64,000 bases of DNA from Opisthocomus hoazin (Eukaryota > Chordata > Aves > Opisthocomiformes > Opisthocomidae), in contig NC_134454.1 of NCBI RefSeq assembly GCF_030867145.1, positions 47,568,320-47,632,319 on the forward strand, in the 5' to 3' direction. The notes beneath the pieces were generated by a model that did no database searches, had not been told where the DNA came from, and was given only the letters and a program-made list of their open reading frames with translations. Below, one piece after another: positions 10,451 through 22,479 of the stretch. The position numbers were made by a program, and so were the translations under genes. Positions within the stretch are counted from its first letter, which is position 1. Each line of letters starts with the position of its first letter.

Positions 10451-13400
10451 CTGTACTGTTTTTCAGTCAGATTTTCCATTCTATCTCCAAAATAAGTCAT
10501 CTGGTTTAGATGCTTTGGGCTGCATGCTATCTCACAAATTCAGAGAAGACAAAACACTGTCTACAGAAGTCCACTGGTAGAGCTGCACGAAGAAGCATGC
10601 AGAGATATTTCGGAGACAAACGCTTGTTCCCAAAACATACTTTTCATAAACCTCTGTCACCCCTGGCTGATGTGGGCAGAAGGTAATTGTTTACTGAAGT
10701 GCAAACAAACTTTCAGTGTTGGTTGCTCACCTCTTTCCTCCTTCAGGACAGATGTTGATAAAGGGTTCATACTCTTGCCACAACTGGAATGTGTGCCATT
10801 GGCAGTACTAACTTAGAAGTTTGTTATTCCCTTGAGGCTTGTGAACAAACAGGATTCTTACTGCTTCTCATGTGATCACTTTGAAATGGGCCAAAATTTG
10901 CCAGTTAAAACCTGTTCCTAAAGGCAATATTTCAGATTCAGTTGTTACTTGTGGGATAATACAGGTGTCTTCTCCCTCAGGTAGACTGTAGTAGAAATGT
11001 CTGTTTGAAAATCTGGACTAGCCTCTCCTTCTCCCTTCCCCAGGGACAGTCTGATGTCAAAATTTGATAATCAAAATTATACCAGAGAATGACTGTGCTA
11101 TGGTTTATTAATGAAACATAGGAGCTTGCATTTACTGTAGTTCAAACATCTGACCATTTACACTGTCTACATGGTGCAATGTTCAGAGCAAAGGTTTTCA
11201 GAGACCCACAGCAGGGTAGCAATGTCTATAAATGCCTTTTTTTTTTGAGAAAGCATTCAGCAATAGCTCGGTGTTTCAGTGATGCAGTGTGAGACTCAGT
11301 ATCAGTATCCGTGCACGGCAAACAGCAAGTGAAGAAGCACAAACTCATGACTCAAAATGCTCTTTTAGTAGAAGTTTCATCTCTCAGTACATAGGGCTAT
11401 ACACTGCATGCAAGGTGGGATGCAGGGCTGCACCTCTCAGGCAGACACTTCAGTTACGCACATGATCAACACGGAGACTACAGAATAGGAAAGTCGATTG
11501 ATGATAAAACCAGGCAGCAGTTGTCGACTCCAGGATAGTTAACAATCTCGGAAATGGTGTGCAGTGACATGGGCAAGAGAGATTGTGCCTGATGATAAAT
11601 CTCAGTTTCGATAAAAAAGGCAAATTGTCCACATGGAATGTAAGAATGCTGTTTATTTCCAGACCTCTTCTGGAGGAGCCAGATGCAAAAAATAGTAGAG
11701 TGATGCTTTTTTATAATTTCCATTCAGCCAACATACTTCTGTAAACGTGTGGTTTATCTGGGTGTGTATGTAGGCATTTGCAGAACTTTCTGAAATTTAT
11801 AGTGGGCTCGTCCGTAGAAATGTCAGAGTAGCTGTGTCTTCTTGACGCCTTGGCTCCTAGTGAAGAGGGGACTCCTCACAGCAGCTGGGGAAGGTTCATA
11901 TGGATTCATCTCCTTCTGCTTGATACAGTGAAACAGTAGAAGTGAACTGCTGTCGTACAGGCAGCAATGAAGTAGATAGGTATGCCTGTGCGGTTTCATA
12001 TGGGCAGAGTGCGGAGAATCAACTCTCTCTGTCCCTAGTTCTGGAGCTAAGCTTTTTCATTCATTCAAATAGTTCAATTTATTCCATTTAAAGTTGTGAT
12101 TCTCATGTGTAAAGAAGTGGATGCGCAACAGCACGTGCACATAGACGTGTAGAAATCTGGCCTTCCTTGCCCCAAAATGCATCATTCTCCATAGTTTAGG
12201 ATGCACCTGCTAAACTGTGAGCATTACACAAATATTCTGTGAAGCTTGCTGCAGGTGTATCAAGTATTTACTAGTTTGCTGCGGTGTTTTGTGGGAAAAG
12301 CAAGGAGAGAAGTGCCCTTCTCAAAGAAGGCTGGTGAGCGCTGTTCTGATGCCACTTTCAGAACTTGCTTTCACCGGTCCCCTAAAATCATGGGGCGCAA
12401 GCTCTTCTCAAAACTGCCGAAGAATGTGCGCTTTGAGAATGAGCTTTTGATTGTCTACCTCTCACAAAAATACGGAACAGAAGGGAATGTCTGCACATGG
12501 TTTTATATAATGCCAAGTATGAGCCGGAAAGAGTGCATTAGTAGACTCTGCCTAGGACAGTAAAGTCCAGACCCAGAAAGCTATCTAGGTGCCCTGTGGG
12601 CATAAAACAGCTAACTGCTGCTATTGATCTCAACCTTTGAGTTGAGGATGGAAAGAGCACGATGTTAGCAAACAGGCAGAAATATTTTGAGGAAGGATGT
12701 GCACCACAGAAAGGTGTTTCAGTTAAAAGGGAATAGTAAAAAAGAATCATACTTATGTGACCCACTGTCTGAGATTTTTCTGTTGAAGTTTATTTAGATA
12801 ATTCATTTTCAGGTGCATATGAATATTCACTGACACTTTTATTAGTCAGTGAAGAGAAAAGGGAATTTCTGGGGAATGGCTCTTCTCGTCCCATAGCAGG
12901 TGTCTAGATAGGTCAAAAAATTCCTCCCCATTGACTGCAGATGAAGTCCAGTCTAATAGTTCATCTCAACTAATGTCTAGATGCAGCAGTATTAAATGAG
13001 AAGTACTCGTTAATTAGATAATAAATGTTGATGTCTAAATTTGAGGCACCCGAACATAGACGGAATTAATTTCGTTCCCTGTGACTGAGGAAATGAGTCT
13101 CCCAAATGCTGCTGAAACTGAATTGCTGTTGATACTTCATTAACAGTACCCAAATAGTTAAAAATCCCTCTAACAGAGCTGCTGAGTTGGTGTTTAGAAG
13201 ACCTAGGACGAAAGTTCTTGATTCCCTGGTCCTTTTTCAAAGTTATATCAGGCCTGTGACAGGACGCAGAGGAAATGGCTTGCTCTATCACAAGCTTTTT
13301 GCACCCTTAGGGTTCAGGACAATATTTTGGAGTGGGTGTGGAAGATCCATCAGGCATCCCTTACAAGAAACCACTCTGACTGCTCCATCACAAACACAGC

Positions 13401-13464
13401 ATCTGAAGCACCTCTTCTGGTCACAGCTGGCAGAAGGAGAAAATCAGGTAGGAAAGTCCAAAGC
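10451..13464. other. No gene seen
   Basis: AT-rich, no recognised repeats. The open frames at 12.2-12.56 kb carry no domain and lack convincing flanking splice sites. Confidence 0.5.
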
Positions 13465-13570
13465 CGTTTAGGGCTTTGTAGGTCAAAGTCAACACCTTCG
13501 CTTCAGTCTGGAAAAGCAGCAGGCGAGCAGCAGAAATCGCAGAGCACTGGTGTCACATGTCGCCATGCTG
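13465..13570. repeat. Possible ancient LINE remnant
   Basis: The stretch around 13470-13510 (TTAGGGCTTTGTAGGTCAAA, followed by AGTCAACACCTTCG and CAGTCTGGAAA) together with AGAGCACTGGTGTCACATG (about 13541-13559) resembles a dispersed amniote repeat I associate with old LINE families (L2/L3/CR1-like) in reptile genomes. The family assignment rests on memory of the general pattern, not on an alignment. The ends and orientation are uncertain. Confidence 0.35.
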
Positions 13571-14005
13571 AGGAGCTGTCAGCAGAAATCCAGCTCAATG
13601 CTTGCTGGAAAAACAACAGATAGCAAAAGGTTTGTTTTGCTTCATTTCAGCTGAGTTCTGAGGTTACCAGCCTTTACAGAATGACAACGACAATGTACAT
13701 TTTTATAGTCCAGCAGAGTTCAGAGCCTTGGTGAAAAAGCAAAGCACTGCTTGGTCAGCTCCACACAGGCACAACAGTTCAAGGGTTCGTGTTTATTCCC
13801 CTCTTGGTTAAGCTGTTTTCCCAAGAACATCTTTGTTACTTTTTTTCCATAAAACAAAAGGTCAGGTTTGATGTTGCTCCTAGAAATGTTCTTGTTGTTC
13901 TGTTTGTTTATATAACCCCCTTCTCCCTCCATCTGATGGAGAATGAGCTCTGCAGCTTAATGCCAGCTGCACACAGGATGGTGAGAAGAATGACAGCCCC
14001 CAATA
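13571..14005. other. No gene seen
   Basis: Unremarkable sequence leading into the G-rich tract. No exon or repeat recognised. Confidence 0.5.
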
Positions 14006-14034
14006 GGGGCCCGGGGGAGGGGGACACAGGGGGG
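14006..14034 (+). other. G-quadruplex-forming tract
   Basis: Four G-runs of 4, 5, 5 and 6 (14006-14009, 14013-14017, 14019-14023, 14029-14034) separated by loops of 3, 1 and 5 bases. This fits the standard intramolecular G-quadruplex pattern with four tetrads possible. No promoter or exon is visible next to it. Confidence 0.6.
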
Positions 14035-15136
14035 TGAAGGAAATAAAGGGAAAATAAGCAGAGCTTTGCCTCTGGCCATTTGCAAACAGCTTGTGAGATC
14101 CTCACATCACACACATTGCTGGGTAGTCTGTGACGTTTCTGAACACACAAGCTGTCATTTCACAAGGAGTCAGCACCACTAAACCCTTTCAGGCGAGGTG
14201 GGTGGGCGCTTTAGAAGACATACTGTCTCGTCCCATTCAGGAACTGCCCTCTGTCACTGCTCTCCTGGCATGCTGGATGTTTGTTGTTTAAGTAAATAAA
14301 CTGGCCGGTGTCTCAGGCTAGCTGTGAATGCTGTGTCCTCCCACCACCACCCTTTCCCGGCCACTCCAGGGAACAGAGGAGGCGGAAAAAAAATCCAAGA
14401 GCAACAACAAGATGAAAAAGTTCACAGAGAGCCCTGATGCCACCCACTAAGTCCCAACCTAAAATAATCAGTGACCAAATGGTGTGATTAGAGGCCGCAA
14501 CATCCTGTCAGCACTCGGCCTTCCGATGGGAAGTCCACGGTGGAGGTGATTTCAAAACCATCTTTCCTGTGTCTTTCAGAAAGAAAATTCTCGGGAACGG
14601 CCATCACAGCATACTTCAGATATCCTTGTTTCTTCCAAATGAAACTTTCATGTTTCAAGTCAGTGGTCACCTTCACCAAAACTGAAGGAATATTTTTGAA
14701 ACCCTGTTGTCTGCCTGCCTCCTTCCTAGGCTAGGGGATTTGGTGTAGAAGGGAGATGCCAGATCATGAATCTGCACCTGTTTTGTCAAGGGTGTACAAG
14801 CAAAACTGCAAACCAGTTTAATTTGTGTTTTACTGCATCCCCACTGCCTCATTTTCCTGTCTCAATGTTAAGCTACATCAGGGAAAACAGATGTCTGCTA
14901 CAACAGAGATTCTCTTTAGAGTTAATAGGATCTTGTCATATTGGCTGGCACAACATACAGTTATTCATGTACTTCTGTTGGTAAATCCATGGGTTTTCAC
15001 ATCACCCAGATGTGGACACCTCATTAACTAAACCAGCTGGCTAGACACCCTTAACCCCATATGTAGTCAGTGAGAAAATATCAGGCCAAATCATAATAAT
15101 TCCAGTAACTCCTCTTTGAAACCACAATTTGTGTGA
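14035..15136. other. No gene seen
   Basis: Mixed composition with no recognisable exon, repeat or RNA gene. Confidence 0.5.
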
Positions 15137-15168
15137 TTTTCTCCTTCTCTCCCTCTCTCCTCCCTTCC
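15137..15168 (+). repeat. Polypyrimidine tract
   Basis: An uninterrupted C/T run of about 32 bases. Such tracts can adopt triplex structures or act as splicing signals. No AG acceptor follows closely, so a splice role is not supported. Confidence 0.6.
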
Positions 15169-15531
15169 ACCTTTCCGCTGCCTATACTTGGAGCCTGGGA
15201 AAACTAGCTGGATCTACAAAATGCCAGTGATATAATAAATTACTTTTTTGCACATTAATCTTTACGCTTATCTGCTACCTGAGAACAGAGTTTCTCACTG
15301 AAACACTGCTTCTGGCAAAATCCCTTATCTATTCATTGCACAGACAAAGTTAATTAAGGAAAAAATACTGAAAGGTGACAGGTCACAAGGGTTTGCTCTG
15401 TTGGTTCTGCTTCCCTCCGTAGATGTGTTCACCTGTTTTGGGACTGGACTGATTAATCTCACCTCAGTAGGAGGTAGGGAATAGATGAACTCGGTGCCTA
15501 GCAAAGCTGCCTTCCAGAAGTGCTTGATTCA

Positions 15532-15569
15532 GTGAAGATGTCAAAAATCGGTGAAGATGTCATAAATCA
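15532..15569 (+). repeat. 19-bp tandem duplication
   Basis: GTGAAGATGTCAAAAATCG (15532-15550) is followed directly by GTGAAGATGTCATAAATCA (15551-15569): two copies, 17 of 19 positions the same. Confidence 0.85.
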
Positions 15570-18500
15570 CGTGTTAGCCACAGTGAGCTGTGATGATGGT
15601 TCATTGATTTCCCCAGTCTCTCAATATAGTCATAGATAAACCATCTGAAAAAGACACTTCTCACAGTTATCAGCACCTCTCGATTAGACAAGCAGGGCAA
15701 CAAGGCTAAGCCCACAGGCTGAGAGGCCTCAGCCCCTGGACTTTGTCAAGAGAGGCAGTGGTGAGCACAAACAGGTTACTGCAAATCTCCTTGCTCAACC
15801 CCAGGCTGGTGCAAATCACACTGTCTGTCATCGTACCACTTGTACCTCCTGTTCCCAGAAGGACTAAGATTCAAAACTTAGAAGCAGACTCTTATATCTG
15901 TTTCTCCTGAATTCAGCAGTGTTTGCCACCATATGAACTCCATCAGTTTGCATCGGAAACTCATACAAAATGCAAAAAAACCCCAGATCCCCAAAACGCA
16001 ACCCTTAGGAGTAAAACCCATTTCTGGCCTTCCATTCAACTTATTTACTTTCCCACAATCCTCCACAGGGGGTCTTGTCACCACGGAGGTGCTTTTCACT
16101 TCTACAGATACACTGTATAAAAGAAAACCAGTTTAATGTTAAATTTAGGACGCGCTGTAGATAAGCACAGAAAGTGACGAGTCACGAGTGCTTGATAGCA
16201 GCATCTTTAGCAGTTCATGGGGGCCTTTTTTGAACTTCTCAAGATCCTAACCATATTTCATTATGAAACCAAAGCACATCCTGCATTTGCCAAAAATTCC
16301 AGTAAATTTTAGGAAAGCTTTGAAATCACAGGGAAGAAGGTTCTGTAGTTCTCAGGGGGAAATCAGGTGGTTTAATAACATCACATTTCTCCTTCCTCCT
16401 TCTCTTCAAAACAAGCAAAGTTTAATATTTCAGTTACATTCACTTTGGCTGAAACAAAAAATCAAAGCAAAAAGAGACTTAAAAAAGTTTCATTTAATAC
16501 AGAACTTCAAAACCCTACTAAAAGGCACAAAGAAGATCTTAGATCTCAGATTCTGACATGCAGAAAAAATCCTCAGGTGGTAGGTTAAGCCACTACTGGC
16601 ATAATTAAAGGAGTCCAAATAACTGAAAGCATACCAAATAACATGACCCAAAGCACTTCAAAGACTTTTGGAATCATACTGGCTATGGGAGCCAGACTTC
16701 CACATCTGTGATTACAAGTAACTGGATTCAACATCCCTCCTGATGCAAAGGGCAACAAGTTTGTTTGGTTTCAAGGCAGCCACTATCCTTCATTTTAAGA
16801 AATCATCCGTGTATGTCATGAACGAAACTCCGAATGTCCAGTGTCTTTAGCAAGACACCACACATACATAGATGTGTCTGTAAAATGTCGAGCAAAAGGT
16901 CATTTCAGATCAAGCATGTCACATTTTGGAGCCATTTTTTATTCTGTGTTTTGTACTAAGCTTCAGCTGAGAGTCTGCCTGGGAATGGCAGGGTACAGCT
17001 TGTCACTCATCCACTCATTCCTCAGCCCCTTCAGAGTGGGGCCATACTGCTGTTCCCAGTGGCCTTGTCCTTACTGTGGAAATGGCGAGTGCTTCTGGTC
17101 CCCATCCTTGGCCAAGTTCCTGTCTTGATGGCACTAGAGACTTCCTCTCCTGATCAAGCATGGAAACATCTCTTCCCTTCTCCGCCTGATTTGAAGACTC
17201 AGCAGGAGGCAGAAGTCCTGGTCCATAGCATCTTTCTTTAGTGATAGGCATGATCGTGGCTCTGGAACCAGCCTTTCTAGCCTGCTGTGTGAGCCCTGAC
17301 TTTGGCTGTGAGCGCTTCAGAGCGGTAGAAGTCCCATGACTCACTATATCATCCTTCTCACAGCCAAACCAGATGCAAATGGCGTTATAAACACAGCAGT
17401 GCTAGCCGTCTCATCGCCTATCCAAATGCCGTCTTCCTCCCTACTTGAGCAACATATTTCTTTTCCTTTACCAGTTTTTCAGTAAACATTGGGCTCTCTT
17501 ATCAGGTTCAGCTCTACTTTGGAGAATGACTTTTAAATGGAAATGTGCTTATTGTGTGTCTTACAGATACTCCTTGGCCTTGCAAGCACAGACTGGTAGC
17601 AGAGGACTAGATAGAAAGTCTGTTCTGTGTGTGTATCGCTGAACTAACTTCATATAGACCGATTTAGAAACACGGAGCCTGTTCAGTGCTGTGTTCATAC
17701 AGACACTTTATGGGGCAGAGCTGCAACTGAAGGCTGTAGTGATGATGTTGAATACTAATGAGATAACATGTAATTTAAATCCAGCTGAAATTTGGAGCTG
17801 TTATTCATAGGAATCGTACATTTTAATTCAGCTAAACCCTAAGTTTTACTGACAATGTAACTATCCTATCTTACTCTTTGTACAATTTCTGGTGACAAAG
17901 CAAAGCTAAAGTATGGTTACTATGAGAACTATAATAATATTCTGGACTGTGAATTGTCTTTTTGTGATTTGCACCACGCATGTAGAGAAGGCTGGAGTGT
18001 TAAGTAACTGTGCTTAAATTCTCACACGCATCCACAAAAGGCATGTCTATCCTCTTTCCCTCCTATCCCTGAAAAAAAGTTTTATAGAAAAACAAACCAG
18101 CACAGAAAGTATGCCTGTGAATCTATTTCAATTTAATTAACACTATGCTAGTTACAAATGCAAACAGGTTCCCAAGCAGCCAGTTTGGCTGCCCCTCTGC
18201 TTTGTGGATTCAAGTTTGACTCCTTGCTTTGTTCTAGCAGAACAAAGAGAGCAAAGAACAATGTGACCCTGACCCTTCTTTACCCCTTCACTCACAAATG
18301 ATCCCTTTTAATATTCAGACGAGCTGTGACATGAAGAGGTCCCATGAGAACAAACACCTGCCATTTCTCCGGACAGCGTTTTAACCACACATCGCCTATC
18401 TACTTTTTAAACAACTTTTAAATTCCTGTGGCTGTGTTGTAAAGAAGATGGCAACGCTCGCGTTCTCAGGACATAGTCTGTATTTCAATGCAGAAGCACA

Positions 18501-21500
18501 CAATGCAGCGTCGCTTCCCATTGTACCACACAAACACAGTCCACCTGCAACCTCCAAGCCATTTTCTTGCTCGGAGGACCAACGAGATAGCCTTGGAGCC
18601 ACAGACAGACTAATATCGCAGCTGCAAACTCTCCTGCAAACATGTGTGTGTACATGCGTTTGGAATGAGATAGGCATCTGCAGGCTCTCCATGCATGTCT
18701 CCCGCTTCGGAGTAAGTCCAGACACAACAGAGGTGGAGGGTGTTAGGAAGGTGCAGGAACTGCCTGGACTGAAGGTGCCTTTTCACTCCTTACATAGTGC
18801 ATGTGCATTAACGATCACACCAGGGTTGTCGCTGGGGCTGATCACGGTGAGAGTTGTGGCAGTGGTGCTGCAGATGCACGTGGGCAGTGCTGGGGGCTGA
18901 TCCCTGTGTCCTCTGCACAGACTGTGGCAGTACAGCTCCTGTCTCTGCTCCGGCAGCACTGAGAGCTGGGCTCTGACCAAGTTGGCAGCTGGCATGAGCC
19001 TGATGGGATTTGTTGTCCGGTGATAAGAGGATGCTCTTCCTCCCCCATAGCCCTAGTCCTTGCCTGCCTAGTTGTATAGAGTAAAGGAGACTTCTACTTG
19101 GTTTGCTTCAGAAAAGCTCAGTACTAGGCAGAGAAGCCTGGTAAGTCCCAGATATCTCACAGAACTGTGTTATTCCTAACTGATACTTGCCCAGCCATTC
19201 TTAAAACCCTAAAGTGTCAGGAATTCCCACCCCTCTCAATGATCCGTGCCGGTGCTTCACCAGCCCTACTACCAGAAATGCACTCTTAAAATCAGGTATG
19301 AATCTCTCTTGCTAGGATTTGTACCCAGTTGCAGGCTGCCTGTCATGGACATTGAGAATAGATTATTTAGAAGAAAGATGGCATGCTGGATGGAAACCTT
19401 GCCCTGCTAAACTCTGCAGCACTGTGTCTGCTGTGGAACTGTTGCATCCAGTGATCACCAAGGTCTTTTTTCACCACTCTGGAGTTCAGAGTAAAAGTTG
19501 AGTTTATATTCAGACTTTCTTCCAAAAAAGGAGTTGTGCTATTATATCTTTTACTGACAGCAGGCATGCAAAACAGGGTCAAAGACAAAGGGAAGAACAG
19601 AAAGCCTAAATCAGACAACAGTGGGCTTTGTTCTTGGTGTAGTCTGAACAAGATGGTTTCCTCCACAGTTCTCGCCCATCTGACAGAAAGCAACAGTCCA
19701 GGCTGAGCATGGCAGGTCAACAGAGGCATGAGGACTACTGTTTGCACTGGGAATCAATGAAAGCTAGGCACTGACGTATCCCTGAGACTTGTCAGATGGT
19801 CTCGGCTCTGGATTTTGACTAACAGTTGCAGGAACACTCCCAGTCCTTGCTGGGGGCCAGCAGCAAAAAAACAAACCACAGTGCTTATGTCAAAACAGTT
19901 TTTGATGCCTTGTATTCCACCAAAGGATCAGGCTACAAGAAACATAGGTCAGCTCCTCAAAAAAATTCAAGAGTTTAATTCCCACAGGAATCAGTCATGT
20001 AATTGAAATCAATGGGAGTTTGGTATGAAGCACTTCAGAGTAGCTGAGCACCAGCTAATATTCTTCCCAGCCACAATCTGTGAGAGGGTTTTCACTTTGT
20101 TTTCCTACTTGAAACAATGAATTTTTGACATTTTTCCCATTGCCTTGGTTCCCAGCAAGAGACGCAGGCTTTTCCAGGTTAGGTAATGTGACAACCAAAC
20201 ATTTATCACATTGCATAAGTTGAGTCCGAGCTTTTCAAGTAAACGAATACATTTTCAGAATATGTAGACACAGCCGACTGCTCGCACTCACATCAGAAAT
20301 GGGCTCTTGCCCACGATCTGACACTGAAAAAGACTGCTGTTCTCATTTAAGATGACAGCCTCATCTTTTTTCCCACCATGAACGAGCAAGCTCCTGGCAT
20401 CCCAAGGACTGGCTGGGGCTGCGTAGCGGCATGAGCTGTCCAGCCGCGTCCAAGAGCAGAGGCGATCGAACATCCATCCAAGTGCCCTACCTGCGACCGC
20501 ACAGGAAACGCATGGGTAGGGCTGTTTGGTCGGGGGTGGAAGTGACTGCTCTTGACCAACTCCCTCTCATGCAGGCATCCACAGCCAAATACTTTGTGAT
20601 GTTTGATCTGTACGTTGCGTTTGGCACAGCCATATGTCTTCAGTGAGGGTGAGTGCCCCATTGGCAAGCGGATTCCTGCAGAGAACGGTCACATTTACAA
20701 ATCAAAATGTGTCATTTGTCTGTACTTGCTGCTCCAGGCAGGTTTTCCCTATGGAACGCATTCTCTAGAGTATTTGCTGCAAGTCATTACAAACGCCCCA
20801 CCAACCGTTAATGCATTCAAAAGAAAGGTAGCCGTTCTGTTAATCTTTACTCTCATTCTGTTTGTGCTTCATATTTTCTGCTTTCAGGGAAACTGGAAAC
20901 CACCCAGAAGAATGCTTATTCTTCATCCAAGTTCCCTGAGCCTCAGTACAGACACCAGTAACATTAAAGAATTTTAAAGCTGTGCCTTATGTTAATGTTG
21001 CCATGTTCATAGGCCCATATCAATGCGAATTAGTGGAACCCCTTTCTCCATTTGGCAGACAGCTGTAAGGAGGAAAAATGGGTGGCACTGGTGGTTGTGT
21101 CTTCAAGAGCTGAGCTTCTGAGACAGAAGATGTGTCCATTTCCAACTATGCAGAGATGTGCAAAAACACAATGCACAAAAACACAGCTCTCTATCTGGCT
21201 TCTGACATGTTGCTTGACCTCTGAATCTCACAAAGTACGCAGCTAAAATAGCTCTATGAGAGCCTAAGTTAGAATTAGGGGTGTCTGCTTCTCATTTTTA
21301 CTCCCTCAAAAAAGGTTTGGATTAAGACTTTTTCTGAGCTTTGAACAGAGGTTGAGATGTGATTGTCTTCCTCTCTTTGAAGGGAGATGGTGGTCTGAGC
21401 ATTAAAAGGCAGGCATGAAGTAGCTTGGGTCTGAAAAGACACCACAGATACTCCTGGCCCGTGTTTTCAGATGTCCACTAAAATATGGCTGAGTGACATT

Positions 21501-22420
21501 TGATGTTCCTGGGGATAACAGATCCTGGGTGGCGGCAAAAGCAATATATACATTCCATCAAAAATCTAAAACACGTAAACAGACAGACAGAAATTGTCAG
21601 AGGCATGTGAGAAACTTGTAAATTAACAACAAATGCAGGGAGAGGAAGTCCAGAACAAATACACTGATGTTTTTCACAACCATGGAGGAGTTTAATCCAC
21701 TGGTTTAAAAAACATATGGTACACTAAACTTTAGATGGGTAACAGGCGGAGAGATACTTGGCAGCGGCCCATGGAAATATAAACACAAGACATTTGTTTC
21801 ATTGTGTTTCTTTTTCTTTAAATATTTACTTTCTGTATTTCTCCAGGATACAGTTTTTCATCCCATATGCATAACAAGCTACCTTTCCAAAAGCAGACTT
21901 GGGAGGCATCACACTTAGGGTCACTGGTTTGGGTCCAATGGCTCTTCATTGGGATTTAGCCTATTTCCTGAAGGAAAAATAGCCATATCTGATGTCCCTC
22001 CCCCACTCCCAGTCCCTCATGCCCCACCACTGTGTTTGATTGCCTTTTTGGCAAAAACTGTCAAGAAGAAGGGTTTCAAATGTGTTTGGAAAACAGCAGA
22101 TGCTTGCTCCTCCCCTTTTGCATGGGCTGGAGCATCTAGAAAACAGGTATGCTTAAACTCCATGGTTGTGTGGAGTAGGAAAGTAGATGTGTGTCATTTT
22201 CTCAATTCCCTGTGATACTGCCCCTTCGGCCTTGGGGGCAGCTTGGATGGTGTTCTACACTGTGAAACTGCATGGCATGGAACCAAACCGAGAAACTGGA
22301 AAAGATGTCTTCACTTATATATTCATTTCCAGTGTTGGCACACACTGTAATTTGTAAGACCCACACTGTGTATTGTCAGTGCCATGCAGGAAGACTGGAC
22401 TGATGTCTGCATGTTTGCAG
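15570..22420. other. No gene seen
   Basis: Mostly AT-rich unique-looking DNA. Somewhat GC-richer patches occur at 17.0-17.3, 18.5-19.05 and 20.4-20.65 kb. Open frames there overlap on both strands and carry no domain. The CpG-containing patch at 20.40-20.52 kb might be an exon remnant, but no consistent frame or splice pair supports it. Confidence 0.5.
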
Positions 22421-22472
22421 GGTTGTCATTCATGGTTCTGGATATGTCACGAAGCATGGGATTTGGCAGCCA
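22421..22472 (+). other. Exon-like unit with consensus donor
   Basis: CAG|GTGAGT at the right end (GT at 22473-22474) matches the vertebrate 5' splice consensus fully. An acceptor-like GTTTGCAG ends at 22420. The frame through it, open from about 22351, reads GLSFMVLDMSRSMGFGSQ up to the junction, without a domain I recognise. An alternative acceptor (TTCATTTCCAG, ending about 22332) would give a longer exon containing a stop in this frame. The opposite strand is also open, so coding is not established. Confidence 0.2.
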
Positions 22473-22479
22473 GGTGAGT

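Noticed and set aside
12217-12563. Overlapping + strand open frames of 77 and 105 codons
   Set aside because: No domain recognised, frames compete with each other and lack a credible acceptor/donor pair.
18448-18900. 150-codon + strand open frame
   Set aside because: Antisense frames are also open, composition looks non-coding and no family is recognised.
20400-20647. CpG-bearing patch with open frames on both strands
   Set aside because: No single frame and splice pair agree. It could be an exon relic but the evidence is too thin to list as one.
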